From the NCBI RefSeq assembly GCF_012516475.1, contig NZ_CP051217.1:2480001-2544000 (forward strand): a stretch of 64,000 nucleotides of DNA. Direction: 5' to 3'. The notes beneath the pieces were generated by a model that saw only the letters and a list, made by a program, of their open reading frames with translations, was not told the DNA's origin and did not search any database. This document shows positions 55,523-64,000 of this stretch, in pieces (positions within the stretch are counted from its first letter, which is position 1; each line of letters opens with the position of its first letter). The DNA comes from Parasphingorhabdus halotolerans. Its GTDB lineage: Bacteria > Pseudomonadota > Alphaproteobacteria > Sphingomonadales > Sphingomonadaceae. The position numbers and the translations under genes were made by a program.

Positions 55523-56113
55523 TCACTTAACGACACCGCGAAAGCGAAGCTCTCCGGATTCTCCCGCAGCGATAGGCTCGGCAAACACCCATTTCACGTG
55601 CGTTACGTCAGCTGGTTGTGCTTCACGCTCTATATCAGCGACAGGAGCGGCCGCTGCTTCAACTTCAACTTCCGCTGCTGCTTCGCCCGGTTCGGTGACG
55701 AGTAAATCTGCGAGTTTGCCGAAAGTTTTGCCCCCATCCACCGACACTTCCGCCCAAACTTCGTCCACTTCAGTAAAGGAAACGGCGGGGTGCACGGGAT
55801 TGTTGACGACAAACCCTGTTGCTGGGCTGCTGCCAATATTTTTAAAGGCATTGATAAAGACAAGCTTGTCGCCGGGCACGACTTTTACGTCGTTGGGATC
55901 ATGCAGGGTTGTTTTGATTTCGCCAGTGTCACTGGTCACAGAGCGCTCGACTTTTACCTTGCTCTCAATTTTCACATCGGCAGTAGTCTTATCCGCAGCC
56001 TGCACCAAAAAGGGCAGAGGAGCGGCATGCGCCGAACTTGCGGTACTGATGCCAGCGGTCAACACGCCAACAACCAATGCGGTTTCGATCAAAATAGTAC
56101 GCTTGATAGACAT
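55523..56113 (-). CDS. Exported protein with DUF11-like conserved repeat
   Basis: About 196 residues, poorly characterised. Signal region IKRTILIETALVVGVLTAGISTASSAHA. The mature part, with VVPGDKLVFINAFKNIGSSPATGFVVNNP and FTEVDEVWAEVSVDGGKTFGKLADLL, looks like a DUF11-type immunoglobulin-like repeat used in cell-surface proteins. An acidic alanine-rich stretch (EAAAEVEVEAAAA) links to VTHVKWVFAEPIAAGESGELRFRG. ATG 56113 is preferred because GGGA lies ten bases before it. Convergent with the transporter gene. Confidence 0.6.
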   Translation of the reverse strand: MSIKRTILIETALVVGVLTAGISTASSAHAAPLPFLVQAADKTTADVKIESKVKVERSVTSDTGEIKTTLHDPNDVKVVPGDKLVFINAFKNIGSSPATGFVVNNPVHPAVSFTEVDEVWAEVSVDGGKTFGKLADLLVTEPGEAAAEVEVEAAAAPVADIEREAQPADVTHVKWVFAEPIAAGESGELRFRGVVK

Positions 56114-56329
56114 TTTATGCATTTCCCAAAAAACTCACGGTGCCGGATTTAACAGGGGCCGGCGGTTACTAACCTGAAATATGGGGCATGATGGTTAACG
56201 AGAGGTTAAACGAAGCACGTAAATCATCATTCTATGTCCAAAAATCGGAATATCGCGAATTTTGGCTGGTTTGACGAGGGACCATCTAATTTATTGGCGT
56301 CGCTTTTCCAAAGCGGCTAGTGCAAGGGA

Positions 56330-58501
56330 ATGGGTCTGACAGTGTATCGTTCTCACCTTTTTGCGTGTGTAGCGTCGATAAGTGCGGCGACAATATGCGC
56401 GCCTTTATGGGCGCAGACTTCTGCCGGCAACAGAGAGGCGGCGGCAGCTCCGGACATCCTGGATAATGATCAACCGCTTGATCCCGATCAGCCTTTGACC
56501 GAATTTCCTGACTTTGGCGTAGATTGGCCGGATCTTGAAAATCTGCCGGATCCTGTAGTCAGCGATCTGGACTCAACCGATGATTCCTCCAATGTTAGCG
56601 CCAGCGCGCAGGATGGTTTTGCTGAAACAGAAAATGTCGACCCAACTGCCCAACTCCCTTCGAATTTCGCCGAAACGGATGGAAGCATTATTGCTGACGG
56701 TCCCAACAACACGGCATTTGCTGAAACATTTGCACCCGACGGCAGTATGACTTTGAGCAACTATGATATCCGGTTCTCCGGTCTTCCCGATGCCATTGAC
56801 GAGAAATTCGGGATTCGGTTTGATAGCCTGTCGGTACTCAAGCAATATCAGAATGACCAGGCAAATTTTGCCCAGATCAAACGCCGGGCAGAAACCGATA
56901 CGGAACTGGTAGAGCGCCTCCTGCGGATAGAAGGTTACTACGATGCAATCGTTCGCAATCGCTTCGAGGAAGCAGGAAAAGCCGCCGGTTCCAATGATAT
57001 TTTGGTTGTCATAAACATTGTTGCGGGCCCGCAATATAAGTTCGCTGACATTTTGTTGCCGGGCCTTGAAACTGCTGCGGGCAGCGATCCGGCCAATTTT
57101 CGCTCCGTATTTGGTCTCGAGCCCGGCGCCATATTGAATAGTGACGGGATCATCGCGGCGCAGTTGCGGCTCGACGAGGCGATGGCTGAAAACGGCTATG
57201 CTTTCTCCAAAACCGGTGAACCTGATCTTGTCATAGACCATGCCGACCGCAATGGCGATTTGACCCAACCTGTCATGCCCGGCGGAAAATATAATTTTGG
57301 CGCAATCAAGATGGCGAGCACGGAATTGTTCGGCCCTGAACATGCCCAGCTTATCGCGCGCTTTGAACCAGGCGACATATATAAGGCCTCTGATGTTGAA
57401 GATTTGCGCCGCGCATTGATATCAACGGGTCTGATATCGACCATCACGATGGAGCCGGTGATTTCGGATGATCCGGATAAAGTGGATCTGGCGATTAATT
57501 TGACGCCGGCACCGCTGCGGACAATTGCGGGTGAACTGGGCTACGGAACGGGCGAAGGTGCCCGCGCCGAGGTCAGCTGGGAACATCGCAACCTCTTCCC
57601 GCCTGAAGGCCTGATCCGCTTGACTGGTGTGCTCGCTACGCAGGAGCAATCTGGCAGTGTAACTTTTCGGCGTAACAATCATCGCCGCCGGGACAATGTT
57701 CTCAATGGCCGGGTAGCACTGAACAATATTGATCGCCCGGCATTTGAGGCGCGCACATTTTCGGTCGGCGCTAACATTGAGCGTCAAAGCAATCTGATCT
57801 ATCAAAAGAAATGGAGCTGGTCCGCCGGCCTTGAACTCATCGCCTCGCAAGAGCGGGATGTTGTTGGCACAACAGGGCAAACAAGCCGGCAAACGTTTTT
57901 CATCGGCGCTTTACCCGTCTCGGTGACTTATGATGCCAGCGATGATTTGCTTGATCCGCAGTCCGGCTTTCGCATCGGCGCGCGCATTTCGCCGGAAGCA
58001 TCGTTTCAGAATGGCAGTTTTTTTTACACACGCGGACAGATTGATGGGAGCGCCTATTACCCGGTCTCGGAAAAAATCGTCATGGCCGGACGCATGCGAC
58101 TAGGATCCATTGTCGGTGCGGGCAACAACCGGATTGCGCCGTCGCGGCGATTATATTCCGGTGGCGGCGGATCCGTGCGTGGCTATGGATATCAGCGCAT
58201 TGGACCTCTTGATGCGAATGATGACCCCATTGGCGGGCGTTCGCTCGTCGAGTTTTCGTTGGAAGCGCGAATACGCATAGATGCATTTGGTGGAAACTTT
58301 GGCGTGGTACCGTTCATAGATGCTGGCAATGTCTATACCAACCCGTTGCCAAGATTTTCAGGATTTCAATATGGAGCCGGTATCGGCTTGCGCTACTACA
58401 GCAATTTTGGCCCAATCCGCATTGACCTCGGCACCCCTGTCAATCCGCAACCGGGCGATTCTCCGGTGGCGTTATATGTCTCGCTTGGCCAAGCCTTCTA
58501 A
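56330..58501 (+). CDS. tamA: Outer membrane assembly factor TamA
   Basis: 723 residues, Omp85 superfamily. A signal peptide (to about LWAQTSA) is followed by an acidic linker of about 100 residues (DQPLDPDQPLTEFPDFGVDW ...) rich in D, then POTRA-like domains (NYDIRFSGLPDAIDEKFG, RLLRIEGYYDAIVRNRFEEA, GAIKMASTELFGPEHAQL) and the barrel with RRLYSGGGGSVRGYGYQRIG (the VRGY/F motif) ending VALYVSLGQAF. With TamB it moves proteins or lipids to the outer membrane. GTG 56342 is an alternative start with better RBS spacing. tamB begins at its stop codon. Confidence 0.9.
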   Translation: MGLTVYRSHLFACVASISAATICAPLWAQTSAGNREAAAAPDILDNDQPLDPDQPLTEFPDFGVDWPDLENLPDPVVSDLDSTDDSSNVSASAQDGFAETENVDPTAQLPSNFAETDGSIIADGPNNTAFAETFAPDGSMTLSNYDIRFSGLPDAIDEKFGIRFDSLSVLKQYQNDQANFAQIKRRAETDTELVERLLRIEGYYDAIVRNRFEEAGKAAGSNDILVVINIVAGPQYKFADILLPGLETAAGSDPANFRSVFGLEPGAILNSDGIIAAQLRLDEAMAENGYAFSKTGEPDLVIDHADRNGDLTQPVMPGGKYNFGAIKMASTELFGPEHAQLIARFEPGDIYKASDVEDLRRALISTGLISTITMEPVISDDPDKVDLAINLTPAPLRTIAGELGYGTGEGARAEVSWEHRNLFPPEGLIRLTGVLATQEQSGSVTFRRNNHRRRDNVLNGRVALNNIDRPAFEARTFSVGANIERQSNLIYQKKWSWSAGLELIASQERDVVGTTGQTSRQTFFIGALPVSVTYDASDDLLDPQSGFRIGARISPEASFQNGSFFYTRGQIDGSAYYPVSEKIVMAGRMRLGSIVGAGNNRIAPSRRLYSGGGGSVRGYGYQRIGPLDANDDPIGGRSLVEFSLEARIRIDAFGGNFGVVPFIDAGNVYTNPLPRFSGFQYGAGIGLRYYSNFGPIRIDLGTPVNPQPGDSPVALYVSLGQAF

Positions 58502-61500
58502 TGACCGATGATGCTGCACAGGCACGGACCGCAAGAAGCAGAGGGTCGCGTTGGCCGTTCTATATAATTTTCGCCGTTTTAGGCCTGTTGCTGATCGGGA
58601 TAATAGGTGGCGGGCTGTGGCTGGATAGCAAGAGTGGCCATAGGTATATAATCTCCCAGATAGAAGCTCTCGAGCCTGAAAACGGCCTCCGTATCGGGGT
58701 TGGCGATATTGAAGGTTCGGTTTTTGGACAAGCCCAGATCATCGATCTTGCACTTCACGACCCCAAAGGAAAATTTTTTACATCCGGCAAAGTTTCTCTC
58801 GATTGGAACCCGTTTGCCTGGATATTCAACGAACTTAATATAACGAGCGTCGTCGTTTCGAAGGCGCGCCTGGACCGTCTGCCTAAGCTGCTTGAAACGA
58901 AAGAAGACGCGCCGATCCTTCCAGAGTTCGATATCTATATTGGATCGTTTCGCGTCGATAACCTGGCAATTGGAGCCGAGGTAACCGGGGATGAGCAGTT
59001 TGCCGATCTGGCCGGGGCCGTGGATATCCGCTCCGGGCGGGCTATGGTCGATCTCAATGCTGAAACAACCAGAAGTGGAGATAAGCTGGCGCTGATGCTC
59101 AACGCTGAGCCGGATGCAGAAAAGCTCGACATCAAAGCCGATATCCAGGCACCAGCAAAAGGTGCAATTGCGAAATATCTTGGATTGGAGCGTGATATAA
59201 CGGCGGCAGTCGACGGCGATGGTGATTGGAAAAAATGGGATGGAAATTTGCTCGTCACGGGAAATGAGCAAAAGCTTGTCTCTATTGATATTGCAGCGCG
59301 TGACGGTGTTTTTGGTTATGATGGCAATATCACAGCCGAACTGATGCCCGCGGGATTCGCTCGGAAACTGGCAACTCCCCGGATTGCACTGAACGGGACA
59401 TTGGAATTCGCCGACAACGTGGTTGATGTCGATATGGCCGCCCGCTCGTCCGCATTAAACATGAGCGCGGTTGGCGGTATTGATCTTGGTAAAAATTCGC
59501 TGGATGCCATGCGTATCGAGAGTCAGGTCAGCAACCCTTCGGCATTGACCGCTAGTCTCAAAGCACAGGACCTTGAGATGAAGGCGCTACTTAATGGCAA
59601 ATTTTCAGAGCTGCGCTATCAATATCTGCTGACGGCACCGCAGCTGGCGTTGGGGAAAAGTGTTTTTGGCAATGTTCGTGCCGAGGGAGAAGGGCAGCGT
59701 GACGCTGGCGGCTGGAATATTCCAGTGGAACTCTCTGTGGACAGTCTGATCGGCAATGGTGAATTGGCCAAGCGTTTGGCATCGGCGTTTAAGGGCGACG
59801 CACTTTTGCGGTTTGAACAGGGGCTGCTGTTCTCTGATAACGTAAAATTCTCGACCACTTCTTTGAACGGCAAGGCAGACTTCGAGGTACGCCCATCCTC
59901 TGGCGACTATGCGGTCAATCTGGACGCGCAAGCTCCGGCGTTCTTCATAAAGGGTGTGGGCGTTTCTGACATAGTGGCTTCGATAGCCGTTCGGCCGGAT
60001 AAAAACCGGATGATGCTGACGGGCGATGCGACAGCCAAGTTCCGCCGCTTCGATAACGCATTTCTGCGGGAGTTGGGTGGCGGACTGCCCGTGTTGAAAA
60101 CCGGCCTTGCCTTGGGTGCTGACAACCTGCTTCGTTTTACGGGCCTATCAATTGCCGCACCCAAATTGCGCTTCAATGGCGGCGGCTCCCAAACCGGTGC
60201 CGCGACGTTTGCGTTTAATGGCCGGGGTAATCATAACCAATATGGTAGCTTCAATCTCGATCTTAATGGCCCTCTTGATCGCCCGAAAATTGCGCTTTTG
60301 CTTGATGATCCGCTGCCAGCCGCAGGATTATCGGCGGTCAGGCTAAATCTAAACCCGTTGAACAATGGCTTTGCATTCACCGCTGCGGGTGGTTCAACAC
60401 TTGGGCCGTTTGATGGTGATGGCGCTATTGTGACCGGCAGCGAGGGAACAATCGTGCGGATCGACCGGCTGCTGGTTTCTAATACGCTCGCAACCGGCAT
60501 TATTCGCCCGACCAGTAATGGTTTGGCGGGTGACCTTGATATAAATGGCGGCGGTGTAAATGGCAGCGTCCGGTTTGAACCTGGGGCTGGTCGCCAGCTA
60601 ATCAGAGCAAATCTCGTCGCGAAAAATGCCCGTTTTGATGGGACCCCACCGATCTTGATCAGAACTGGCGTGCTTGACGCGGATCTGGTGCTGGTTGACG
60701 GCCAATCCGATATCACTGCAACTGTGCGGGCGCAGGGTATCAGCCGGGGTGATCTAATTGTCGGACGCGTCGCCGGAAATGCGAAGCTTACCAATGGCTC
60801 AGGCACCGCTGTTTTCTCCGTCGCAGGAACACGCGGTAGTACTTTCGAATTCCAGGCGAAGGCCAATATATCCCCCAATCGCTATCTTGTCACCGGCGAT
60901 GGATTATTTGAAGGGCGGCGTCTTCGGTTGACCAAGGCTCTGGAGCTCAGTCGGGTGAGCGGTGGCTGGGCAGCATCTCCAACCACATTAACTTACGGTA
61001 GCGGTGCTACGCGCTTTTCCGGACGATGGGGTAGTGGCAATTCCAGTCTTGATCTCAATATGTCAAAAATGCCGCTATCCTTGATGGATATTGTTTTTGA
61101 TGACTTGGGCCTTGGCGGCTTGGCCTATGGCACGGTCAAACTCACTCAGAGTGGATCGCAGGTGCCGGTTGGCAATGCAAAGCTGACCGTCAAGGGCCTG
61201 ACGCGGTCGGGCCTTATTCTGACATCGAGACCCATTGATCTTGGTTTCAATGTTGCCATTTCCGATAGAAACGCGGCTGCGCGCGGGATTGTTAAAGATC
61301 AATCGGGCAAAACCATTGGGCGGTTTCAAGGCCGTGTATCCAATTTGAGCGGAGGCAATTGGAAAAATGAACTGCTGCGCAATCCATTATTTGCGCAAGC
61401 CCGTTTCAATGGTGCGGCCGATGTTCTCTGGCGCCTTACCGGTGTGGAGACGTTTGATCTTACTGGTCCGGTAGCGGTAAGCGCGGATGTAAGCGGAACA

Positions 61501-62670
61501 TTGGCAAACCCGCAAATTCGTGGCCAATTTAGAGCGAGCAATGCCCGCCTTGAAAGCGGATTAACAGGTACGGTGATTTCCAGCATTCAAGCTACTGGGC
61601 AATTTGACGGTTCCCGTCTCGTCCTGCCCAACATAACCGGGGTAACGAGCGGCGGCGGGGGCGTTAGCGGTTCGGGCAGTTTTAATTTCGCCGTTGAGCC
61701 TGGTGTTGGTGTCGGCATCGTGATGGATGTAACAGCACGGAATGCAGCGCTTATCGCGCGTGATGACTTTGCAGCAACCGTTTCTGGCCCGATCAAAATC
61801 CGGAATAATATTGATGGCGGCCTGATTTCCGGTGATGTTACTCTCAACCGCAGTTTTTTCAAATTCGGGCAAGCGACTGCGGCTGCATCTCTGCCGCAAA
61901 TCAAGACTCGCGAGATAAATCGTCGTGCGGACGAGAGACCGATAAAAGTAAGGGGGCGACCTTGGAGATTTGCACTCAATGCAACCGCGCCGAACCGATT
62001 GCAAGTGGAGGGGCTAGGCCTCGATAGCGAATGGCGGGCTGATCTGAAAGTCTCGGGTCCGGTCGATAATTTTACCATGGTCGGTAATGCAGATCTGGTT
62101 CGCGGGAATTATACGTTTGCTGGCAGGCGTTTCCGGCTTGAGCGCGGGCGTATTAGATTTGTCGGTAATCAGCCGGTTAATCCGATTTTGGATATCGAAG
62201 CGGAAGCCAATCTTACCGGACTCAATGCGACGATAAATGTAACCGGTACCGGCAACCGGCCTGAAATCGCGTTCAATAGTGTACCCGCCCTTCCGGAAGA
62301 CGAGCTGCTTTCGCGCGTGCTCTTCGGGGCATCCATATCCGATCTTTCGGCACCGGAAGCGGTGCAACTGGCCGCCGCAGTTGCCTCCCTGAATAGCAGC
62401 GGCGGACTTGATCCGATTAACCAGCTCCGTAAAGCAGTAGGGCTGGACAGGCTGCGGATATTGCCGTCTGATGTCGATACCGGCTCGGGCACGTCAATCG
62501 CGGCCGGAAAATATATCACGCGCCGCGCCTATGTTGAACTTATTACCGATGGCAAGGGCTACAGCGCGACGCAGCTAGAGTTCCAGATCACAAGGTGGCT
62601 CTCGATATTGTCCACTATTTCGACGCTCGGCAGACAGAGCGCGAACGTGCGTATCTCAAAGGATTATTAG
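58501..62670 (+). CDS. tamB: Translocation and assembly module TamB
   Basis: 1389 residues. An N-terminal membrane anchor (FYIIFAVLGLLLIGIIGGGLW) is followed by long beta-rich AsmA-like repeats, one of the largest periplasm-spanning proteins of the cell. The C-terminal DUF490 domain is recognised in RGNYTFAGRRFRLERGRIRF, NPILDIEAEANLTGLNATINV, PEDELLSRVLFGASISDLS and ITRRAYVELITDGKGYSA. TamB bridges inner and outer membranes with TamA. Its ATG overlaps the tamA stop by one base (TAATG), giving tight coupling. Confidence 0.92.
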   Translation: MTDDAAQARTARSRGSRWPFYIIFAVLGLLLIGIIGGGLWLDSKSGHRYIISQIEALEPENGLRIGVGDIEGSVFGQAQIIDLALHDPKGKFFTSGKVSLDWNPFAWIFNELNITSVVVSKARLDRLPKLLETKEDAPILPEFDIYIGSFRVDNLAIGAEVTGDEQFADLAGAVDIRSGRAMVDLNAETTRSGDKLALMLNAEPDAEKLDIKADIQAPAKGAIAKYLGLERDITAAVDGDGDWKKWDGNLLVTGNEQKLVSIDIAARDGVFGYDGNITAELMPAGFARKLATPRIALNGTLEFADNVVDVDMAARSSALNMSAVGGIDLGKNSLDAMRIESQVSNPSALTASLKAQDLEMKALLNGKFSELRYQYLLTAPQLALGKSVFGNVRAEGEGQRDAGGWNIPVELSVDSLIGNGELAKRLASAFKGDALLRFEQGLLFSDNVKFSTTSLNGKADFEVRPSSGDYAVNLDAQAPAFFIKGVGVSDIVASIAVRPDKNRMMLTGDATAKFRRFDNAFLRELGGGLPVLKTGLALGADNLLRFTGLSIAAPKLRFNGGGSQTGAATFAFNGRGNHNQYGSFNLDLNGPLDRPKIALLLDDPLPAAGLSAVRLNLNPLNNGFAFTAAGGSTLGPFDGDGAIVTGSEGTIVRIDRLLVSNTLATGIIRPTSNGLAGDLDINGGGVNGSVRFEPGAGRQLIRANLVAKNARFDGTPPILIRTGVLDADLVLVDGQSDITATVRAQGISRGDLIVGRVAGNAKLTNGSGTAVFSVAGTRGSTFEFQAKANISPNRYLVTGDGLFEGRRLRLTKALELSRVSGGWAASPTTLTYGSGATRFSGRWGSGNSSLDLNMSKMPLSLMDIVFDDLGLGGLAYGTVKLTQSGSQVPVGNAKLTVKGLTRSGLILTSRPIDLGFNVAISDRNAAARGIVKDQSGKTIGRFQGRVSNLSGGNWKNELLRNPLFAQARFNGAADVLWRLTGVETFDLTGPVAVSADVSGTLANPQIRGQFRASNARLESGLTGTVISSIQATGQFDGSRLVLPNITGVTSGGGGVSGSGSFNFAVEPGVGVGIVMDVTARNAALIARDDFAATVSGPIKIRNNIDGGLISGDVTLNRSFFKFGQATAAASLPQIKTREINRRADERPIKVRGRPWRFALNATAPNRLQVEGLGLDSEWRADLKVSGPVDNFTMVGNADLVRGNYTFAGRRFRLERGRIRFVGNQPVNPILDIEAEANLTGLNATINVTGTGNRPEIAFNSVPALPEDELLSRVLFGASISDLSAPEAVQLAAAVASLNSSGGLDPINQLRKAVGLDRLRILPSDVDTGSGTSIAAGKYITRRAYVELITDGKGYSATQLEFQITRWLSILSTISTLGRQSANVRISKDY

Positions 62671-62694
62671 GCGCGCAATCGCTTCGTCAATTAT

Positions 62695-63060
62695 CTAGAC
62701 TGACGGCGGGGCTTTTGGAATTAGGGGGACAGGAAAACCGGCCGCAGTCAGGATTGTGGTGAGCCCACCCCACAGCGCATTGGCTACGGCGTTCCACGCC
62801 TTTTCAATGGTGAGGACTGTCAACATCGCCAGAGACCGAACCATGTTGACGGTATCGCGTGCCAGCCCGTCAAGGAAATAGGTGAAGAGTTCATCTTCAT
62901 CTTTCAGATACCCATCCACTCTGGTTTTTGCCAGATGGTCCGCCTGTTTGGCCAGCAGTCTGCCCTGCCGTTCAACAAATTCGGAAATCAACGAATAACC
63001 GTCCGATAATTCCCCCTTTAGGTTGCCAACCATATCGTTAAAAATATCCGCTGAATCCAT
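62695..63060 (-). CDS. Protein of unknown function
   Basis: 121 residues, not recognised. The N-terminal two thirds is helical and charged (SLISEFVERQGRLLAKQADHLAKTRVDG, then DELFTYFLDGLARDT); the last third is hydrophobic, AMLTVLTIEKAWNAVANALW and GGLTTILTAAGFPVPLIP, possibly membrane-embedded or amphipathic. It starts 10 bases after the neighbouring lipoprotein gene ends, so they probably form an operon. It is convergent with tamB. Confidence 0.6.
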   Translation of the reverse strand: MDSADIFNDMVGNLKGELSDGYSLISEFVERQGRLLAKQADHLAKTRVDGYLKDEDELFTYFLDGLARDTVNMVRSLAMLTVLTIEKAWNAVANALWGGLTTILTAAGFPVPLIPKAPPSV

Positions 63061-63070
63061 CTGTCAGTTC

Positions 63071-63580
63071 CTATCTTTTCAAAGCGTTTTCTACGGTCAA
63101 CGCCTGATCAATCTGTGTATCGTATCGATTCCTGAAATCGGCCACGGCATCGGGAACCAAACCTCTGGTTTTGTGGAAGGCGCGCATAACCCGCAAGTTC
63201 GAGACTATTTCAGCCATACTCTTGGGAGAGGCATTAAGGCATTCTGCGGGATTATTTTCAGGACGACAGAAGGTCGGCATGATATTCTTTTTCGCCAACT
63301 TGCTTGCAAGTGGAGGCACCGCGCGCGCGTTTGCCCGTTGTCGCAATGCCTCAAATTTGCCGATTAACCGCGCATAATCATTTTTGTAGTCGGTAAATTC
63401 TTCCGTTGGAGATCCTTCTTCCAGGTTTGCAAATAATGTCAGCGCAGCAACATTGGCGTCATCCAGCCCTGCGACCAGCGCCTGATCATAATCAGGTACG
63501 AGCTGGATTGCACAACCCGATAAAATCAGTGGAATCAGGCAAAGCAATAATCGCCGTACGGCGGTGTGCAAGGCTATCAT
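63071..63580 (-). CDS. Lipoprotein of unknown function
   Basis: About 169 residues. ATG 63580 puts a clear lipoprotein signal at the front: MIALHTAVRRLLLCLIPLILSGC with the LSGC lipobox. An upstream frame adds 30 residues with no meaning. The mature part is helical and charged (LVPDYDQALVAGLDDANVAAL, DYKNDYARLIGKFEALRQRA), with a NAECLNA-type cysteine. No family is recognised. Probably an operon with the 121-residue gene downstream. Confidence 0.6.
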   Translation of the reverse strand: MIALHTAVRRLLLCLIPLILSGCAIQLVPDYDQALVAGLDDANVAALTLFANLEEGSPTEEFTDYKNDYARLIGKFEALRQRANARAVPPLASKLAKKNIMPTFCRPENNPAECLNASPKSMAEIVSNLRVMRAFHKTRGLVPDAVADFRNRYDTQIDQALTVENALKR

Positions 63581-63653
63581 TGCAATTCCCCTCTTGTTAA
63601 GCTTTACACGAAATCCAGCAACAATTCCACCTCCGGTAAAGGTCAGCAACGCG

Positions 63654-63690
63654 AAAAAAAACCGGAACAATTTCTCGCCCCGGCTTCTTA
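63654..63690 (-). terminator. Probable terminator of glnA
   Basis: On the minus strand CCGG and CCGG arms with flanking A/T pairs are separated by about 14 bases and followed by a run of eight Ts (As on the plus strand at 63654-63661). It lies 20 bases past the glnA stop. The stem is short, so strength is uncertain. Confidence 0.5.
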
Positions 63691-63710
63691 AAATGTTCTA
63701 ATCGCAAAGA

Positions 63711-64000
63711 TTAGCTGGAATAATACATATCAAATTCAACCGGGCTTGGGGTTGTTTCAAACCGGCTGACTTCTTCCCATTTCAGTTCTGCATAGGCGTC
63801 AATCTGGTCTTTCGAGAAGACATCGCCCTTGAGCAGGAATTCGTGATCAGCTTCCAAAGCTTCCAATGCTTCACGCAGCGAGCCACAAACGGTGGGCACA
63901 TCAGCTAGTTCTGCTGGCGGAAGATCATAGAGGTTTTTATCCATCGCCTCACCGGGATGGATTTTATTCTCGATGCCATCGAGGCCAGCCATCAGCAATG
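63711..64000 (-). CDS. glnA: Glutamine synthetase, C-terminal end (partial)
   Basis: The last 96 or so residues of a type I glutamine synthetase; the rest lies beyond the right edge. [20 protein letters not shown] and [20 protein letters not shown] are conserved GlnA segments, followed by [22 protein letters not shown] and the normal C terminus PVEFDMYYS. It assimilates ammonia into glutamine. The tyrosine that is adenylylated lies in a part that ends near this stretch. Followed by a probable terminator. Confidence 0.95.
   Translation of the reverse strand, partial: LLMAGLDGIENKIHPGEAMDKNLYDLPPAELADVPTVCGSLREALEALEADHEFLLKGDVFSKDQIDAYAELKWEEVSRFETTPSPVEFDMYYSS

Overview
The window looks like a chromosomal stretch from an alphaproteobacterium of the Sphingomonadales type (inference). 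Supporting signs are an imuA-imuB-dnaE2 mutagenesis cassette with a GTTC-N7-GTTC LexA box, a ribF-ileS-lspA-DUF3035 cluster, a TonB-dependent receptor, a tamA-tamB pair, a RibBX-type RibB, an SDHAF4/DUF1674 protein and many short mobile palindromes of the kind common in sphingomonads. It is mostly core metabolism with accessory genes between. I see no phage, plasmid, IS transposase, CRISPR array, tRNA or rRNA.

Layout. 1-6.5 kb: the end of a TetR-like regulator, an exported metallo-hydrolase, a small lipoprotein, a methyltransferase, a class III CoA-transferase divergent from a thiolase-like protein, an Lrp/AsnC regulator and a zinc-ribbon protein. 6.5-11 kb: an aromatic amino acid catabolism group (FAH-family hydrolase, VOC protein, hppD) divergent from an MFS transporter. 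11-17 kb: the SOS-type imuA-imuB-dnaE2 operon on the minus strand. 17-22.5 kb: an exported methyltransferase-like protein, a NaChBac/NavAb-type sodium channel, a PRC-barrel-like protein, ribH and a RibB with an N-terminal helix-turn-helix, and an exported protein. 22.5-30 kb: accessory enzymes (alpha/beta hydrolase, AT-rich acyltransferase, TauD-like dioxygenase, Tat-exported SDR, XRE regulator, subclass B3 metallo-beta-lactamase lipoprotein, SnoaL-like protein, PilZ protein). 30-37 kb: SDHAF4, htpX, then rsmB-rpe-heparinase-purH. 37-45.6 kb, minus strand: YkvA-like, DUF3035, lspA, ileS, ribF, M19 dipeptidase, folA, purK, purE. 45.8-50 kb: diguanylate cyclase, gpmA, PpiC-type isomerase, DUF3604 lipoprotein. 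50-64 kb: TonB-dependent receptor, iron alcohol dehydrogenase, thioesterase, EamA transporter, tamA-tamB, two small proteins and the 3' end of glnA.

Two things stand out. First, G/C-rich double palindromes of about 95-120 bp sit inside coding sequence, twice in dnaE2 and once in ileS. They are translated in a shared frame (shared peptide [12 protein letters not shown] in two copies), like Rickettsia palindromic elements. Second, five reading-frame breaks (imuB, dnaE2 twice, ileS, heparinase) are each repaired by adding one base, mostly in a G/C run. That points to single-base sequence errors rather than true decay, because ileS is normally essential. A third candidate system is RibB fused to a Cro/CI-like helix-turn-helix, with a cluster of TATCACA/TGTGATA palindromes just upstream that could be its own operator.
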